DNA of 64,000 nucleotides from Acanthornis magna (taxonomy: Eukaryota > Chordata > Aves > Passeriformes > Acanthizidae). Under the pieces are notes generated by a model that worked only from the letters and a program-made list of their open reading frames with translations, made no database searches and was not told the DNA's origin. Position numbers and translations under genes: made by a program. Below are positions 35,430 through 47,942 of the stretch, piece by piece; positions within the stretch are counted from its first letter, which is position 1; the number at the start of each line of letters is the position of its first letter. Where the stretch lies: contig JAWUZG010000029.1 in the NCBI GenBank assembly GCA_036785705.1, forward strand, positions 18,828,501 to 18,892,500, given 5' to 3'.

Positions 35430-38400
35430 CTGACTAATTAATGCCCAAAAGTTGCTTTTTAAAACTGCCTGAACACCTATCTGTTGATAAGAAAGTCGCG
35501 ATGTTTTAGTTTAGTCCACCCTGAAACCTTTTTGCGTAGTCTTCTGTACGTAAACCTGAAATACACTGTTACAACTAAAGTACCATTGCAGGTGGAAAGG
35601 CACTGTTAGCTACCGTTATTGTTGCTACTGTTTCCGTGAAACTAGGCAGAAATGCTGCTTTACGTTAAAACCTCTGGCTTTAGATCCCTTGTTGGATGAC
35701 ATTTGTGCATGTGTGTTCAGTGCTGCAAGGGTAGATGCGGAGGGCTGTCAGCAGTAGCCAGCATTCATTCTACAACAATGGGACTGGTTTGAAATTTACT
35801 GTGCTGATAGTGACATTGTATACAGGCTAAAAAACACATGGTGCTATTTGCAAAAAACGATGAACCACGTGATCTTCTATACAGCTTCCTGCTAAGAAGG
35901 CTGTATGCAGTAATCACAAACGGCCAGAAAGGTTTCCACTGAAATACACTCCTGAAATCTCTAGGTAATTTGAGGGGGGAAAGGGGACAGGAAATTATTT
36001 GCCCATTTGCTCTTACACTGACTTAAAAAATAACCAAGATACATTTACAGACAAAATAAACTGCTGGTTTTCCTAACTTTTTTTGCTACAAGTTTAAACA
36101 AAAATATTTTTAGCAATCTGTTTAGTTGTACATAAACTGTAACTGGGAGTGATCCTTTTTGTGTGTGTGCTCCTGTTAAGACTACTATGCATACTTCAGA
36201 TGGCAGCAGTGACTTGCACATTCTGCTGATTTTTGGTGAGAAAAACTGTTGACTTTGAACACCCTCAAAAAAGTTAGTCTGAACCTACAAGCTATAATGG
36301 CCAGGTAAGTATCTTGAAGATTTGTAGGGCATCTTTTCTGTAGGTTTAAAGAGAGGTATAGGAAAAAGTCTCCAGGACTAAAACGGCAAAACCATCTGAA
36401 TAGCAGTCCATGAGGAAATGAGATAAAATGGACAATTAAGTTTATTGCAGTCATTAAAAGTAAACATTTTCTACTTCAGTGAGGTAGCTTCTGATCCCTC
36501 TAAATATGACACGCAGCAGCATGGCCATAAAATTCAGAGGTTATCAAGTGAGAGGAGCATTGCCTGATGAATGCTTTGGGAAACACTTTAACAACTTTCA
36601 ATAACCTAATAAATCCATGATCTTCTCACACCTATGTTCTCCATTACAAATGCTAGCTCATATTCTCTTTTTCAGTTCAGATTACTCTTCTGTTTTAAAC
36701 ATAAGTCACTAAGTGTAGTATATGAATTTAATGGACAGATGCATAATTGAAAGGGTGCTTGCTCCTATAGCTATCAAATAGAAAAGCACAGCTTTTTTAA
36801 TTAATTCATAAAATGTATACAACACAAAAGAGAGTTCTGTATTTTTTGCTTGGAAAATTTAAAGCTTGAGATGTTCTGAGTGTTCTTACAGTACAGATGT
36901 TTTTGTAAGACTAAAGGCTATGTGGAAGAGAACAAATTTGAGATTAAAAACTATGATAAAAGAAGTAATTGTTTCCGATGCTAAAGTCTTAGTTACTACA
37001 GAAAATGGTAAGGGGATTAATTGAAACTCTGTTAATGGGTTGCAATAATACTAATCCAGTAATCATATGATAATTGGATATTTTATAGGGGACTTCTTTT
37101 ACTATAGCAAGGCCTTTTGTTGTGTAAATTTCAAGGTACTTAATCACCTCCTGTTCTTTGCAGGAGGTGCTTAACCTTGGTTTTAGAAAGAGACGAAATA
37201 ATACTTGTATGTATCATTTAATCATATATAGATTGATGACATTTAAAAAAATCAACGTGAATTTCTGTGCTTTTGAATTGGTATCTTTTGTCATACATGG
37301 CTATGTGTTTAGTATTGCTCCAATAACACCAAGTGGTATCCCACATTATGGTAACTCTGCAAAACCCTATCATAAGCTGCCTAAATGGGCTTCAAATGTT
37401 TTAGCATCTGGGCAAGTTTCATTAAAACATATTGCAACATACAAAACATTTACTCTAAAGCATTTACTTCTCCACAGAAGCCCTGGGGGAAATGTCTCAA
37501 GCTACATTCTTACACACAGAATGTCAAAATCCCATGCTTAATTGAATGGTACCTTATTTCTAGAGGGTTGATCTGATCCTAGCAGATTTATTTGTAAAGT
37601 TAAAAGCAGTAGTTGAAAGTGAAGATATGCCCCTCCTTTTTTATCTTCCTTAAGTACACCAGTTAACACAGATTAAAAAAGAGAAATATGACATTGTGGT
37701 GCTGTCTGCAAAAGATAAATGTATACCTCCAAAAGGCACTGGTTATGGTAGATCATTAAGAATAAAGGTCTGTTTCAAATTAAAACCATGGCAGTTGTTA
37801 AGGTATTTCTGTGGGAAAGGGAAGAGAGCATAAATATAAAAGACTTCTCATAGCTGTGTAGATTTCTCTGTCAGTAACACTGGCTCACACATGCCTGTCA
37901 TCTCATTCCTTGCCTTTTGCTAGCTTCAGTGCTTGTCAGACCATGTCCTTAGTCACACTTTCTGAGTGTTCAGTCTCCAGAAAACTAACCTGGCAAAAGA
38001 GCAAGTAATTTCTGCTGACTTACTGTGCTGAGTTTCCCCTGAGAACCAGAGCTGGAGCAAGGGAGACAGGGGCTGTTAGGAGCTGGAAAATTTTATGTTG
38101 CAAGTTATTTCAGATTGCTCACAAACATACAATCTCTGGTGAGCAATTTTCTTAACTTTAAATTCAAGTAATACCATTAAGTGGTTATTCAAGTTCAGCT
38201 AACAAGCAACTCTGTTATTTGAAATATTGATACTATCTCAAGTATCTTAGTTGCTACTGATGGCTGAAGTATTCATGCTTATAGGCTTTAGCCAGTCTAA
38301 TCTACTTTTTAAAATGCTAAGATTGTAGCTTTCTGGAAGTCACAAAAAAGACATGAGCATAAATTATGAATATGGCTTCAATATAATTTTCCACACATTC

Positions 38401-40006
38401 AAATTCAAATACTTTATTAAAGACATACGAATTTGCTAGCTAGCAGGTAGTTCTTTCAATCCAATTATTCAACACAAATATTAAAAGACATAGAAAAATG
38501 TAACATAACATATGTAACATTTCTGACAACATTTTAATGTTGGTTCATATTTTTTTTTGAAAGGAGGTTTTCCATGTTTGAATTTTTCTTTACTTCATCA
38601 TCATGCTGTTAAAACAATGTTGAATATTCCTATTATTCCACCTGGATAATATTTGACATTGAGAGAGTTTAAAAATAAATTAACAAGAACTGGAAATAGA
38701 GTAAAAAAAATAAGAAAAAGGGAACACTGATCATGTAATAGGAATTACTGTCCAGAGCATATGTACAAACTGCTGTTCTTTACACACAGTTTATGAAATG
38801 TTGCATTTGGTAATATTTGCAGTTTCTACTCCTCCTAAAATTCACAATACTGTTGTTGATGTTAGTCAAGGAGTGTATCATGCACAGATGCACAGGTAAT
38901 CCGTTTCAGTTCAGAAGTATTTTGATCTTTACTTCAGCACAAAGGTTACAAAACACAGCATACTACCTGACACTGCAGTGAAAATTGTGGCAGCTCGTTG
39001 TACCTGCAACCTACAGAATGAGAAATAGTTGTGCAAAGTAAATCCTTTCTAGTGCTGTGTTTAGAACCTAAAAGCTTTAATATAAATATAAGGGATAATC
39101 AGAACATTTTTCTAGCCTGATCCAACTGCTAATTTTACTTTTATATTTAAATGTTGTAACTTACAACCACCACCAGATGACACTGTTCTAGGAGATTATA
39201 ACTATGCCACTGTACAGTCATTGTCAGTATTACTAATGCAAAACTATACCAACAACGAGATGAGAGTTTAACACCATTCAGATCAAGGAACAAACAAAAT
39301 CCAAAGTTTCTATGTCAACTGTATAATCCTGTGTACAAAGTATAGGTTACTCTAAGTAAATTACTGCATATCAAAAATTTCTTTACCACGTCCCTGACTT
39401 CCTAGCAAACAGCCTATGCTGTTTATTTGTGCATTCATATGTTCCTCTCTAGTGCCTAGTTATTGGGCTGAACTCAGTGAAAGTAAAACAGAAGAAAGAG
39501 GTTCATTAATGAATTGAATAAAAAGAGTGAGTGGCATGAGGGCAAAGTCAGATTTGTGAGTGTGTTCAAAATGTACAAGGCTATGAAAAGTGCAAGAGCA
39601 CTGTCTGAAAAAGCTGAAAGGTAACCCAAAGGCTGCAATTGTTCACACTGAGAAGACAAGAGGAATTGAGTCACTTCAGAGAGAAGAAGAGATGATAGGC
39701 ATTGCTGCTCTGTACTTTGGGAGGGAAGAGAACCTCTTTGTTTTAATGGGAAAATTGTTAAGAGATCACATTTCATGCTATATACCTCTCTTCCCAAAAG
39801 TACAAAGTGCAAGCTCAGCCACTGAAGAAAAACTACTAAGAACCACGGCAGCAAACTGGCTTATGTGAGACATCTTTTTTTATGAATGGGAATATAAGAG
39901 ATCAAGAGATTAAAAGCCACAGGATTTGATCTTGCAAGTGTCTGACTTTCCTAAAACAAAAATCTTAATTTTATCACTATCTTGTTAAGTGGTGTTTCCT
40001 TTCTGC
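35430..40006. other. intergenic, AT-rich, no gene recognised
   Basis: No coding region or known repeat was recognised. The minus strand near 39010-38945 has an acceptor-like site followed by an open frame, and AATAAA on the minus strand near 38412. Both are discussed as part of a candidate transcript. Confidence 0.6.
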
Positions 40007-40641
40007 TGATATAAATGAATTCAGGGGCCGAAATTTTAACTGTATAATATTGAGTATTTATTAATAGAGCAAAGGCAAAACAGCGCTGGGTGCTTAGCAA
40101 TTCTGCCAGAGGCACACCCATCCATTGTACAGTGAACTTAAGTACTTTCTTTAACTGTTACATATTCATTAAGCCCCGAAGGTAATTTACACTTCACTCA
40201 ACTCCCCCTCCGATCCTTGCCCCCCTCTTGCCAGCGAAGGCGCCTGTCTTGGAATCTTGGGTCCTCTGGATTGTCTCAGAACTGAAGGCCGAAATCCTCC
40301 CGTCTGTGTTACAACTTAATTGATAGGCGACAGTTCCTTTTGGGAGGTGTGAGTCGAGATAACAGACTTCCTGGGATGCCAGCAGTTATCTTCTTTGTTT
40401 CTTTAAGATGTCTTGATCCCTGGCTCTGTGTTTTATCAACTTGAAAGACATTTATTACTAGGTATTTATTACTACGTTTTTCTAACATATCATAACTATT
40501 TCAAAGTTACAACTTACCCTAACCTTTTTCTACTTAATTATATTTTTATCTTAACACTAATTCTTATACAGTATACGTCATTTGTAAATGATAAATTCAT
40601 TTATGCGAAAGCCAGCATTTATCATTTAATCATTTATCACA
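40007..40641 (-). mobile_element. solo LTR, family 3, copy A
   Basis: A 635-bp LTR with plus-strand ends TGATATAAATG and CATTTATCACA, near-perfect inverted termini. The flanks are CTGC (40003-40006) and CTGC (40642-40645), a 4-bp duplication as in ERV1-like elements. AATAAA on the minus strand (40062-40057) sets the orientation. It is closely similar along its whole length to copy B at 55237-55881. Confidence 0.85.
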
Positions 40642-40913
40642 CTGCTTTGTCTAGAGTGTCAGAATCTTTCTCTTAGATTCTATCTTACTTTAATTGTACC
40701 TTAAAAACTCTGAATACCATGAAAAGGGAGCCAATGATGCTATAAACCAGCAATCACTTTTATCAACAGTGATGCTAGTAATGAGTTTGATTTTAAATTA
40801 GCAGCAGATGCTCATGTGAGTACTTTCATTCTTATTTCTGTAATCACAATATAAACAAAAAACTGCAAATACCATCTGTTACAAAAACAAAACAAACCAA
40901 ACTAAAACAAAAC

Positions 40914-41808
40914 TGTTGAAGGTTCGGGGCATTTTTCCCCATTCAGCTGCTAGGAAACCAACAACCATGTACTTAAGAGACAAAAGATGTGGCCAGGGTG
41001 TGGTGAGAGGAGGAGGGCATCTGGCCATCGGCAACTTTTCACTTGCTTGCTGGACATCGGAGAGGGAACAGTGAAGCTGCTGTCTTCCTTTCACTGTGAC
41101 TGTGGAAAAGCTCAGCTCTGCACTGCCTTCTCTTCCTTGCTGGGTGAGCTTTTGTTTGGGAAACGGGAATCCGACCATCTCTCCCCCTCCTGGAGTGTGC
41201 GTCTTCCCGGCTGCGCTCACAGCTGCTGCGGAGGGGGCCCGGCTGTCGCTGCCCCGCGCCCTGCCTGCCGCAGCACACTACAGTTTCTGCCACAACTGCG
41301 GAGCTCCTGCCACCTTTTGTTGGCTAGTCCGGGTGAGCCAGTCCTGCTGCACCACCCCCCTGCTCTGAGCTCCCTACCCAGCCCATCCTGCTGCACGCCA
41401 CCCCTGTCCAGCCCATCCGCCATTACCACGTGACACAGACCTGACCTCGTGCCACAGCGCCCCCTGCAGCTGCGCTGGAGCCATCGCACTTGCTCTGCCT
41501 GGCCGGGAGCCCGACAACGCCCCTGCTGTCTGTGACCGTGACTGCACCAAAGGGGAGGGTGCCTGGCAGCCCAAAGCAGGCTGTTACTGGGTTTTTTCTG
41601 GTTTTGTTTGTTGTTGCTACTGTTGTAGTAGGCTTGTTTGCCTCGTTATAGATACTAGTAAAGAACTGTTACACCTTTTCCCATATCTTTCCCTGAGAGC
41701 CCTTGATTTCAAAGTTAGAATAATTTGGAGGGAAGGGGGATCATATTTTCTATTCTAAGGGGGGTTCCCACCTTCCTTAGCAGACACCTGTCTTTCAAAA
41801 TAAGAAAA
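40914..41808 (+). mobile_element. solo LTR, family 1, third copy
   Basis: It starts TGTTGAAGGTTC and shares with 6344-7289 both the 5' part (CATTTTTCCCCATTC, GCTAGG, ACTTA) and the 3' part (CTGAGAGCCCTTGATTTCAAAG, CCTGTCTTTCA). The right end runs into an A-rich tract. A 5-bp AAAAC duplication (40909-40913 and 41809-41813) is possible but low in complexity. No internal region is present. Confidence 0.85.
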
Positions 41809-41874
41809 AAAACCCAAAAAACAAAACACAAAAACAAAAAAACAAAACAAACAAAAAAAATCCCCACAAAACAA
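41809..41874. repeat. A-rich CAAAA-type tract
   Basis: Low-complexity A/C run directly after the LTR. Confidence 0.85.
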
Positions 41875-44335
41875 ATCTATATGGGTAGGGACCTTGATCA
41901 AAAGAGAAAATAACCTGCTCCTGAAGACAGAGCTGCTTCACAGCAGCAGAATGGGCTGGTTTTGAGGAGACCTAGGCTCTATTCCTAGATTTTCCAGTGC
42001 CCTGGTCACCCACAGTGGGCAAGCTATTTTGCATCTTAGTGCTTCTATTGGTATTTTAATGAAGAACAGTGATCCTATCCAATTTCCTGCAAACACGTGG
42101 TCACATTTCCTCCTATCTTGCCCAGCTGCTGATAGAAAGGTCAAAGGAATGGCTGATTATTATAGTTACTTTTTAGGAATACTGTGATACACGTTCATAA
42201 AACACAACTGGGGACTGCTGGCATTTTTCTTACTCTATGATAATATTTTCCCCTTAAACACTATCATTAAGAAACAGTAAATGATTTTGCTTAATAATTT
42301 CTAGTCAGCAGGGGTAAGAATTCATGAAAAAATCTCGATACACTGAGTTGGGAAGAGCTAAAAAATCCTAATATGCATGATTTCTTTAGATAAAATACAG
42401 AATATCTAAAACCACATCATTGGAGATGCTGCACCCGGAAGAACACAACTGAGAAAAGTCATTAAGTTATAGCATAACAACTTAGTAAAGAAATGTACTG
42501 AATAACATTTGCCACCATCAAAATAAGCAGCTATTTCAAGGAGAATCAGGAAGTATTTTTTCCCAATTACAATACTGTATAATTTGATAAGTCATTAAGG
42601 AAAATACTTTCCTTCTATGGCAACAAATTTATGACACTGATGTATGCAGAATACAGAAAGTAACAATATAGGAATAATTAGACTACTTCCCTGCATCACA
42701 GTTTGTAGAACCTACAAAACAGAACAAATACACATTTTTGTTCTGTGTTTGCACAAAGCTATTATGATTTGACAAAGCAGAAGGACAACAGTTTTATGTA
42801 GCTAGATCTATCAATTAGTGCTTGCATTCAGGACATAAAGATTATGAAAGTAACAGATCTCTAAGAACACCACTTTCAGATTAGAAACTTGCCAGCATTT
42901 AAGATAATATCTGGATACAGCTATATTGTTGCTTGAGTATTGGCACGCTCAGTTCCCTACTACTTATACTTTTCAATGAAATGTTTTGGAGGAAGGTGTT
43001 TCTCATGCTCCTTAACTCCCTTTTCTAGCTCCCATGATTAACTACAAGCTTTGCTGCCCACTGAATAGGGTGGAATATCTGGCTGAAAAGACCAAAGGCT
43101 TCAGGCTCGAAATTCTTTTCATGTCTGATCTACTCAGCAACAGGCCCATAGGACACTTCTACATAAAGAGTAACTTGCCTTTCAGCTGAAAATAGAGAAC
43201 ACTTCACCTCTTCTGAACTACTACAGAAGCACAGTTATTCAGTATTATTTGCACACATGATATCTAGCATTCTTGAAGTGCTTTAGAAACCAATGTGTGG
43301 TAGGTCTGATGGCATGCCCATAAAATAAAAACAAGTAATTTTACAGGTAAGTAAAGTAAGTTCCGGAAAACTGAAGATACTGCACAGCAACTTAGTGTTG
43401 GCTAGGGAATTGAAACACGGACTATTTGCTACTGCTCTCAGATTTATAATTTAAAATATTTTTAATCCTTTGGCTAGAAGACATTGTTGTGTAACTGTGC
43501 CCGTATGTAACGAATAGAGATGCTCCTCTTGTCGCATTTTCATGCTATTTCATCATTTCTAGGGGCTCACCTGTATACAAGGATGACACATTGACATGCT
43601 TCCTTTTTATTATCCCCCTTTTCTGCAGAGAAATACTGCAAATGGAGAATCTTGAGATGTGAAACTCTTTGACTTGAAAAATATATTTAAAATGAAGCAA
43701 TTGCCAAACTGGTCACAATGTTCCAACTATGTGACCCTGCATCTTCATCTCCTACCATGCACTGTTTCAAATTAAATTAAAATTCTAATAATCAAATTGT
43801 TCTCTCTGAGATTTTGCTCACTTTATTTTGTCACTTTGATTCCACACTCCTTTCTCACACATTAAGTCTCTCCCTGCTTATATTGAAAAGGCCAGAGATA
43901 TTTGGTTAAAAAAATCAGGTACGGGTCACAGAATAATTATGTTTAATTGCTAATATAAAATGTAACACCTTGATTTACTAATATAAAATATTACTTGTTG
44001 ATGAGTGCATCTGTTAAAATGGAACACATACCTTCTAAGTAGCAAAGTAACAGTTTTCCAACTATCCAAAATAAACTCTGATGCCCATAACTGAAGTTTT
44101 GCAATGTTACACAAGAAAAAGAAACACTTTAAAAAATCCCTCAAACAAATCCCCACAAAACAGTGACAAGTCTTCACACAAATATTCCCTCTGATAATTT
44201 CTTTCAAACCACTTCAACTTTCCCATGGCTCTTGAAGGGGAAGGGGGTTTAATCTAAGGGTTGCAATTATACAGTTAAATTTTTAATACACCAAATATGA
44301 ACTCAAATTATTCTATTATGAAAAACTAGGCTTAC

Positions 44336-44379
44336 CTCAACTTGTCCTGCAGCACCTGAAACTTCATTTGGAATAGCAC
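44336..44379 (-). other. candidate unannotated exon
   Basis: A 44-nt segment with a good acceptor (TCTCCCACAG) and a strong donor (GAG|GTAAGC). It is open in the frame giving AIPNEVSGAAGQVE. That phase is compatible with the candidates at 48277-48362 (upstream) and 43571-43622 (downstream). No family match is known to me. Chance splice-like sites are frequent in 20 kb of AT-rich DNA, so this stays a candidate. It could equally belong to a non-coding transcript. Confidence 0.25.
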
Positions 44380-44628
44380 CTGTGGGAGATAAGGTGTTTA
44401 TGAGGATTGTCTCAGTATTAAACTATATTCAGTATACTTGGGTCAGACAGAGGTCATAATCAGAAAGTTCAGCTCTAGAAAGATACTAGAAGATTACAAG
44501 TTTGTTTGGTACTACAACATAGAGTAAACTAGCCTGACATAAAAAGAACAAAACAACAATGTTTTATTACTCTGTCTGGCTAAATGAAAGGATTTCAGGC
44601 AATTTCTTTTTATACTTCCATTTTTTTT

Positions 44629-44648
44629 TGCATGCAAATTTGCATGCA
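44629..44648. promoter_or_regulatory. 20-bp perfect palindrome with two POU octamers
   Basis: TGCATGCAAATTTGCATGCA is its own reverse complement. It contains ATGCAAAT and ATTTGCAT overlapping head to head, i.e. two octamer (POU/Oct) motifs. It may be a POU-dimer site. Function is inferred only. Confidence 0.5.
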
Positions 44649-47600
44649 GCCAAAGAAACTCAGAATTATGATGGAAGTCACTGCTTACTGAAGAATTTAC
44701 AATATGATTTTTACTCTGTGGCTCTTTTCTATTAAATATGTGATACTACTTCTTCACAGAAGTGCTACACTGAATTATTTACGAGAGGTGAAGACAAGAC
44801 ATGCTCAGGCAGGGAGGCCTGCTGTGGCTACTCGGGTCAGAATACATAGAGCTCATGGAAACACCATGATGTAAGTCTGTCTCCTACCAGTAATGACTAG
44901 AATAGAGTCTTTGAATAGTCTTTAATTTACAAGTGTAAAGTGTCATTTATTTTCTTCTATTATCCTACCTTATTCAGTTCATCCCTGTAACTATTCAAAA
45001 TAGATATTAATGTTATTTCTATGTCATGTAACTCCCTAGACCTCTGTTCACCTCGTTCTTCTATATTAAGTGCTACAATCCAAAGCACCAAGATAATCTT
45101 GCAGTTGGTACACCAAGAAAAGAGAAAAAGACTGTTATTATGGTGAGAAAAACTGTTGTTAACAGTTAAAATTTCTTAATTATACTACAAATATGCACAC
45201 AAATTCTTAGAAAGAAGGCTTAACTTCCTTTTGGCTCTGTTCAGATACTGGAAGAGAGATAACTCTTCACGTGCTGTCATAATGCACTAACCAGCATCAT
45301 GCTCTTATATAATTTTTGTTTGAAGTGTATTCTAATGGTTGCACTGAAAATGTTTCATGCGGTATTTTCTTCTCTTTCTCCATTTACTAAAAAACGGTTT
45401 ATTGAAGTTTATCTAATTAGGCACAATATGAAGGCTCATACATGTATTATTTTATATTTCAAAGGGTTTTTTTTTTATATTTCATTCCTTATAGTCTAGC
45501 AGTCCAGACTTTTGCTTGTCCATTAGGAACAAATAAGCAAGTAACATACTGCTTTCCTTCCTGCCAACTTCTGTTAAAACCTTTTAATTTCTTACAGGTA
45601 TGAACAATATCAGAAAGTCTCATTGGGTAACATACTACCCACAAGCCATATGGGGCTCAGTGTCTTCTGTCTTAGCATGCCCTCAAGCAGGAACCATGCA
45701 GGAAGGTTAGGTATAGGGAGGGAACTGTAAACATTATGAAGTAACAAAACACCATAAATGAGCGTGCTTTAGCTTCTGTGGTGTCAGTAATGTGTAAAAG
45801 TGTATACTTCTAAAATATTCTCTTGTTGCCATCACTTTAAAGGCTGCAAACCTGCCATGAAGCTATTGAGTGGTTTTAGAAGTGACTTCTCTTACCTAAG
45901 CAGCCTGAAATACTTCAGAATCAAGTATTCAGAATTAAGGGGGTACTCCTCTGGAGTTCGAAGGAGAAATTGCTGCTTCAGGAGAATACCTAGTCTCCAA
46001 AAAGCAAACTGGAAAAGCAGACATCTCACAGGTAAACACAGTCATTGCTCAACAGAAGCCTCAGAGAAAAGAGAACAGAGAGGCGATACACTGCTATCAC
46101 AACCCAGAGCAGAGAGAAAGGTAAATGAATAGTCTTCAAGTCATTCTTTGTCCAAAGCTAGTAAAATTTCTTAACTTTAAGTTCAAAGATTCATACTTTT
46201 TTGAATATATTTTTGTCCTTTTTAGCACCAGTTTACAAATATGTAAATCCAATTCATGCAGAAATGCCCCAGACAAAAAAAAATAAAAGATCAAGTGAAA
46301 AGCTTTGTCATATGGTGCAAAGAAAATAATAAAGGGGGGGAGTTCCCTCATGTCTGTTTGAGAGGATTACCACTGCAGACAAGAGATTTCACTATTATGA
46401 AATAAAATCCATTAATGTCAACTTAATTTTTCTTTTAGTTAGTGAAACTAATTTAATTTCTGCCATTGTGGAAGACTGTTGTTGCTTTGATAGTTTAGTC
46501 TAAAAATAAGATTGCTCCAAGATGAAGGCTGCTTGAAGATAGAAATACTGAAGGCATAGAAAACTGAAGTTTGCCTCTCGTGCCTTCAGTGTTTCCAGAG
46601 AATATGATTTTTAGGAAGGAAGTGGTGAAGAGTGTAAATGATGGCTTGATGATAGAAATAATGCTTCCTTTAAGAACAAGAAACTTGCCAAGCACATTAG
46701 TTAACAGAAAATAATTATAATCTTTAAACAAAAATCATTAATTGCTTACTTTTTAACATAAACTTCTGGCAGTTTTATTTTAAATATTTAAGTATATTTT
46801 TCTTGTTGACTTATTTTGAAATGGCAGAATGTATAAATACTGAAAATATAAACTATTAAGAGAATTCAAACATGGAACTCAAAATCTGACTTCATGGTAC
46901 AACTACAGAGGAGAAAAAGTATCAGAAAATGGCCTCACTGTAGAGACAACAGCATAGGATTGAGAAATGAGAGCAGTGGTACCCGCCTAAGGATAAGTAT
47001 CAGATTTTCAGTACACCTGTGTAAAAACCTTCACATCTTTGCAATCCTGACCTTTTGAGTACTTTTACTACAGCAACCTGCAACAAGAGCATGCCAGCAA
47101 GAGGCTGCAAACAGCAGCAGCTTTCATTAGCTGATCAGTGGTAACAGCTCATACTATTACACTTACTTCTCTGTTTTTTACCTCTACTACACCCCTGCAA
47201 ACTCCACTCCCATGTCTTCTCTATGTACAACCAAGGAGTTTTCAGTCCTGGCTTCAGCCAGCTGCCTGGGTTAGGGTGGAGAGCGGCTGCTTCCCAGGTG
47301 GCCAGCTGGCAACGCCTGCATTGCACCCTCACTGCTTGGGTTCCAAACAGCCCACGATCCCTCCGACCAGCTGCTGATCTTACACAGACTCAGCACTGCG
47401 CCAGTCATGGGCTGACACCAGAGCAGCTGGGTGAGTCACTGGCATTACTTTCCAGGCTGTATGTTGGACTGTAATCTTTATTTGTCATTATCAGAGGAAT
47501 AATTTCAAAGTAAAACCTTTTGGATTTTTCACAAAATTTCCAGGCAAAATTTTCACATTGTTCATCTTAACCTACCATGGTCAAAGGAAGAAGTAAAATG

Positions 47601-47905
47601 GTTTAGTTCAGTTTTGAATTTTCATCCTGTATTAAGTTGCCCAAAAACAGTAATTAAAGTAATTGCAACTAAGAGAAGCTCAGATGAGTTTCAATTCAAC
47701 ATCTCATTTACAACTTTTTTCTTGATCTCAGTAATTTCTGAGATAACTTTTTACAAAATAACTCCTAGTAGCCTTTCTGGATGCTACTCCTTTAAATCCA
47801 ACGAATACAAACAAGTGCAACCCTCAAATATCTACTTTGGAAGAAGAGTTTTTACTGCTTTTCCTCTTCCAGCATGGAAGTTAATTTTTTTCCCCCAGGG
47901 CCTTT

Positions 47906-47942
47906 TTTTTCCCTTTTTTTTCCCTTTTTTTTTTTTTTTTTT
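47906..47942. repeat. poly(T) tract
   Basis: T-rich run of about 37 bp, with C interruptions at its left. Confidence 0.9.

Noticed and set aside
43561..43612. Possible U6 snRNA pseudogene: AAGGATGACAC followed by GCTTCCTTTTT
   Set aside because: Only an 11-base exact match to U6 plus a T run. The upstream part does not align without a large insertion.
45800..46132. 110-codon plus-strand open frame
   Set aside because: No family match and no compositional or splice context. It is within the length expected by chance.
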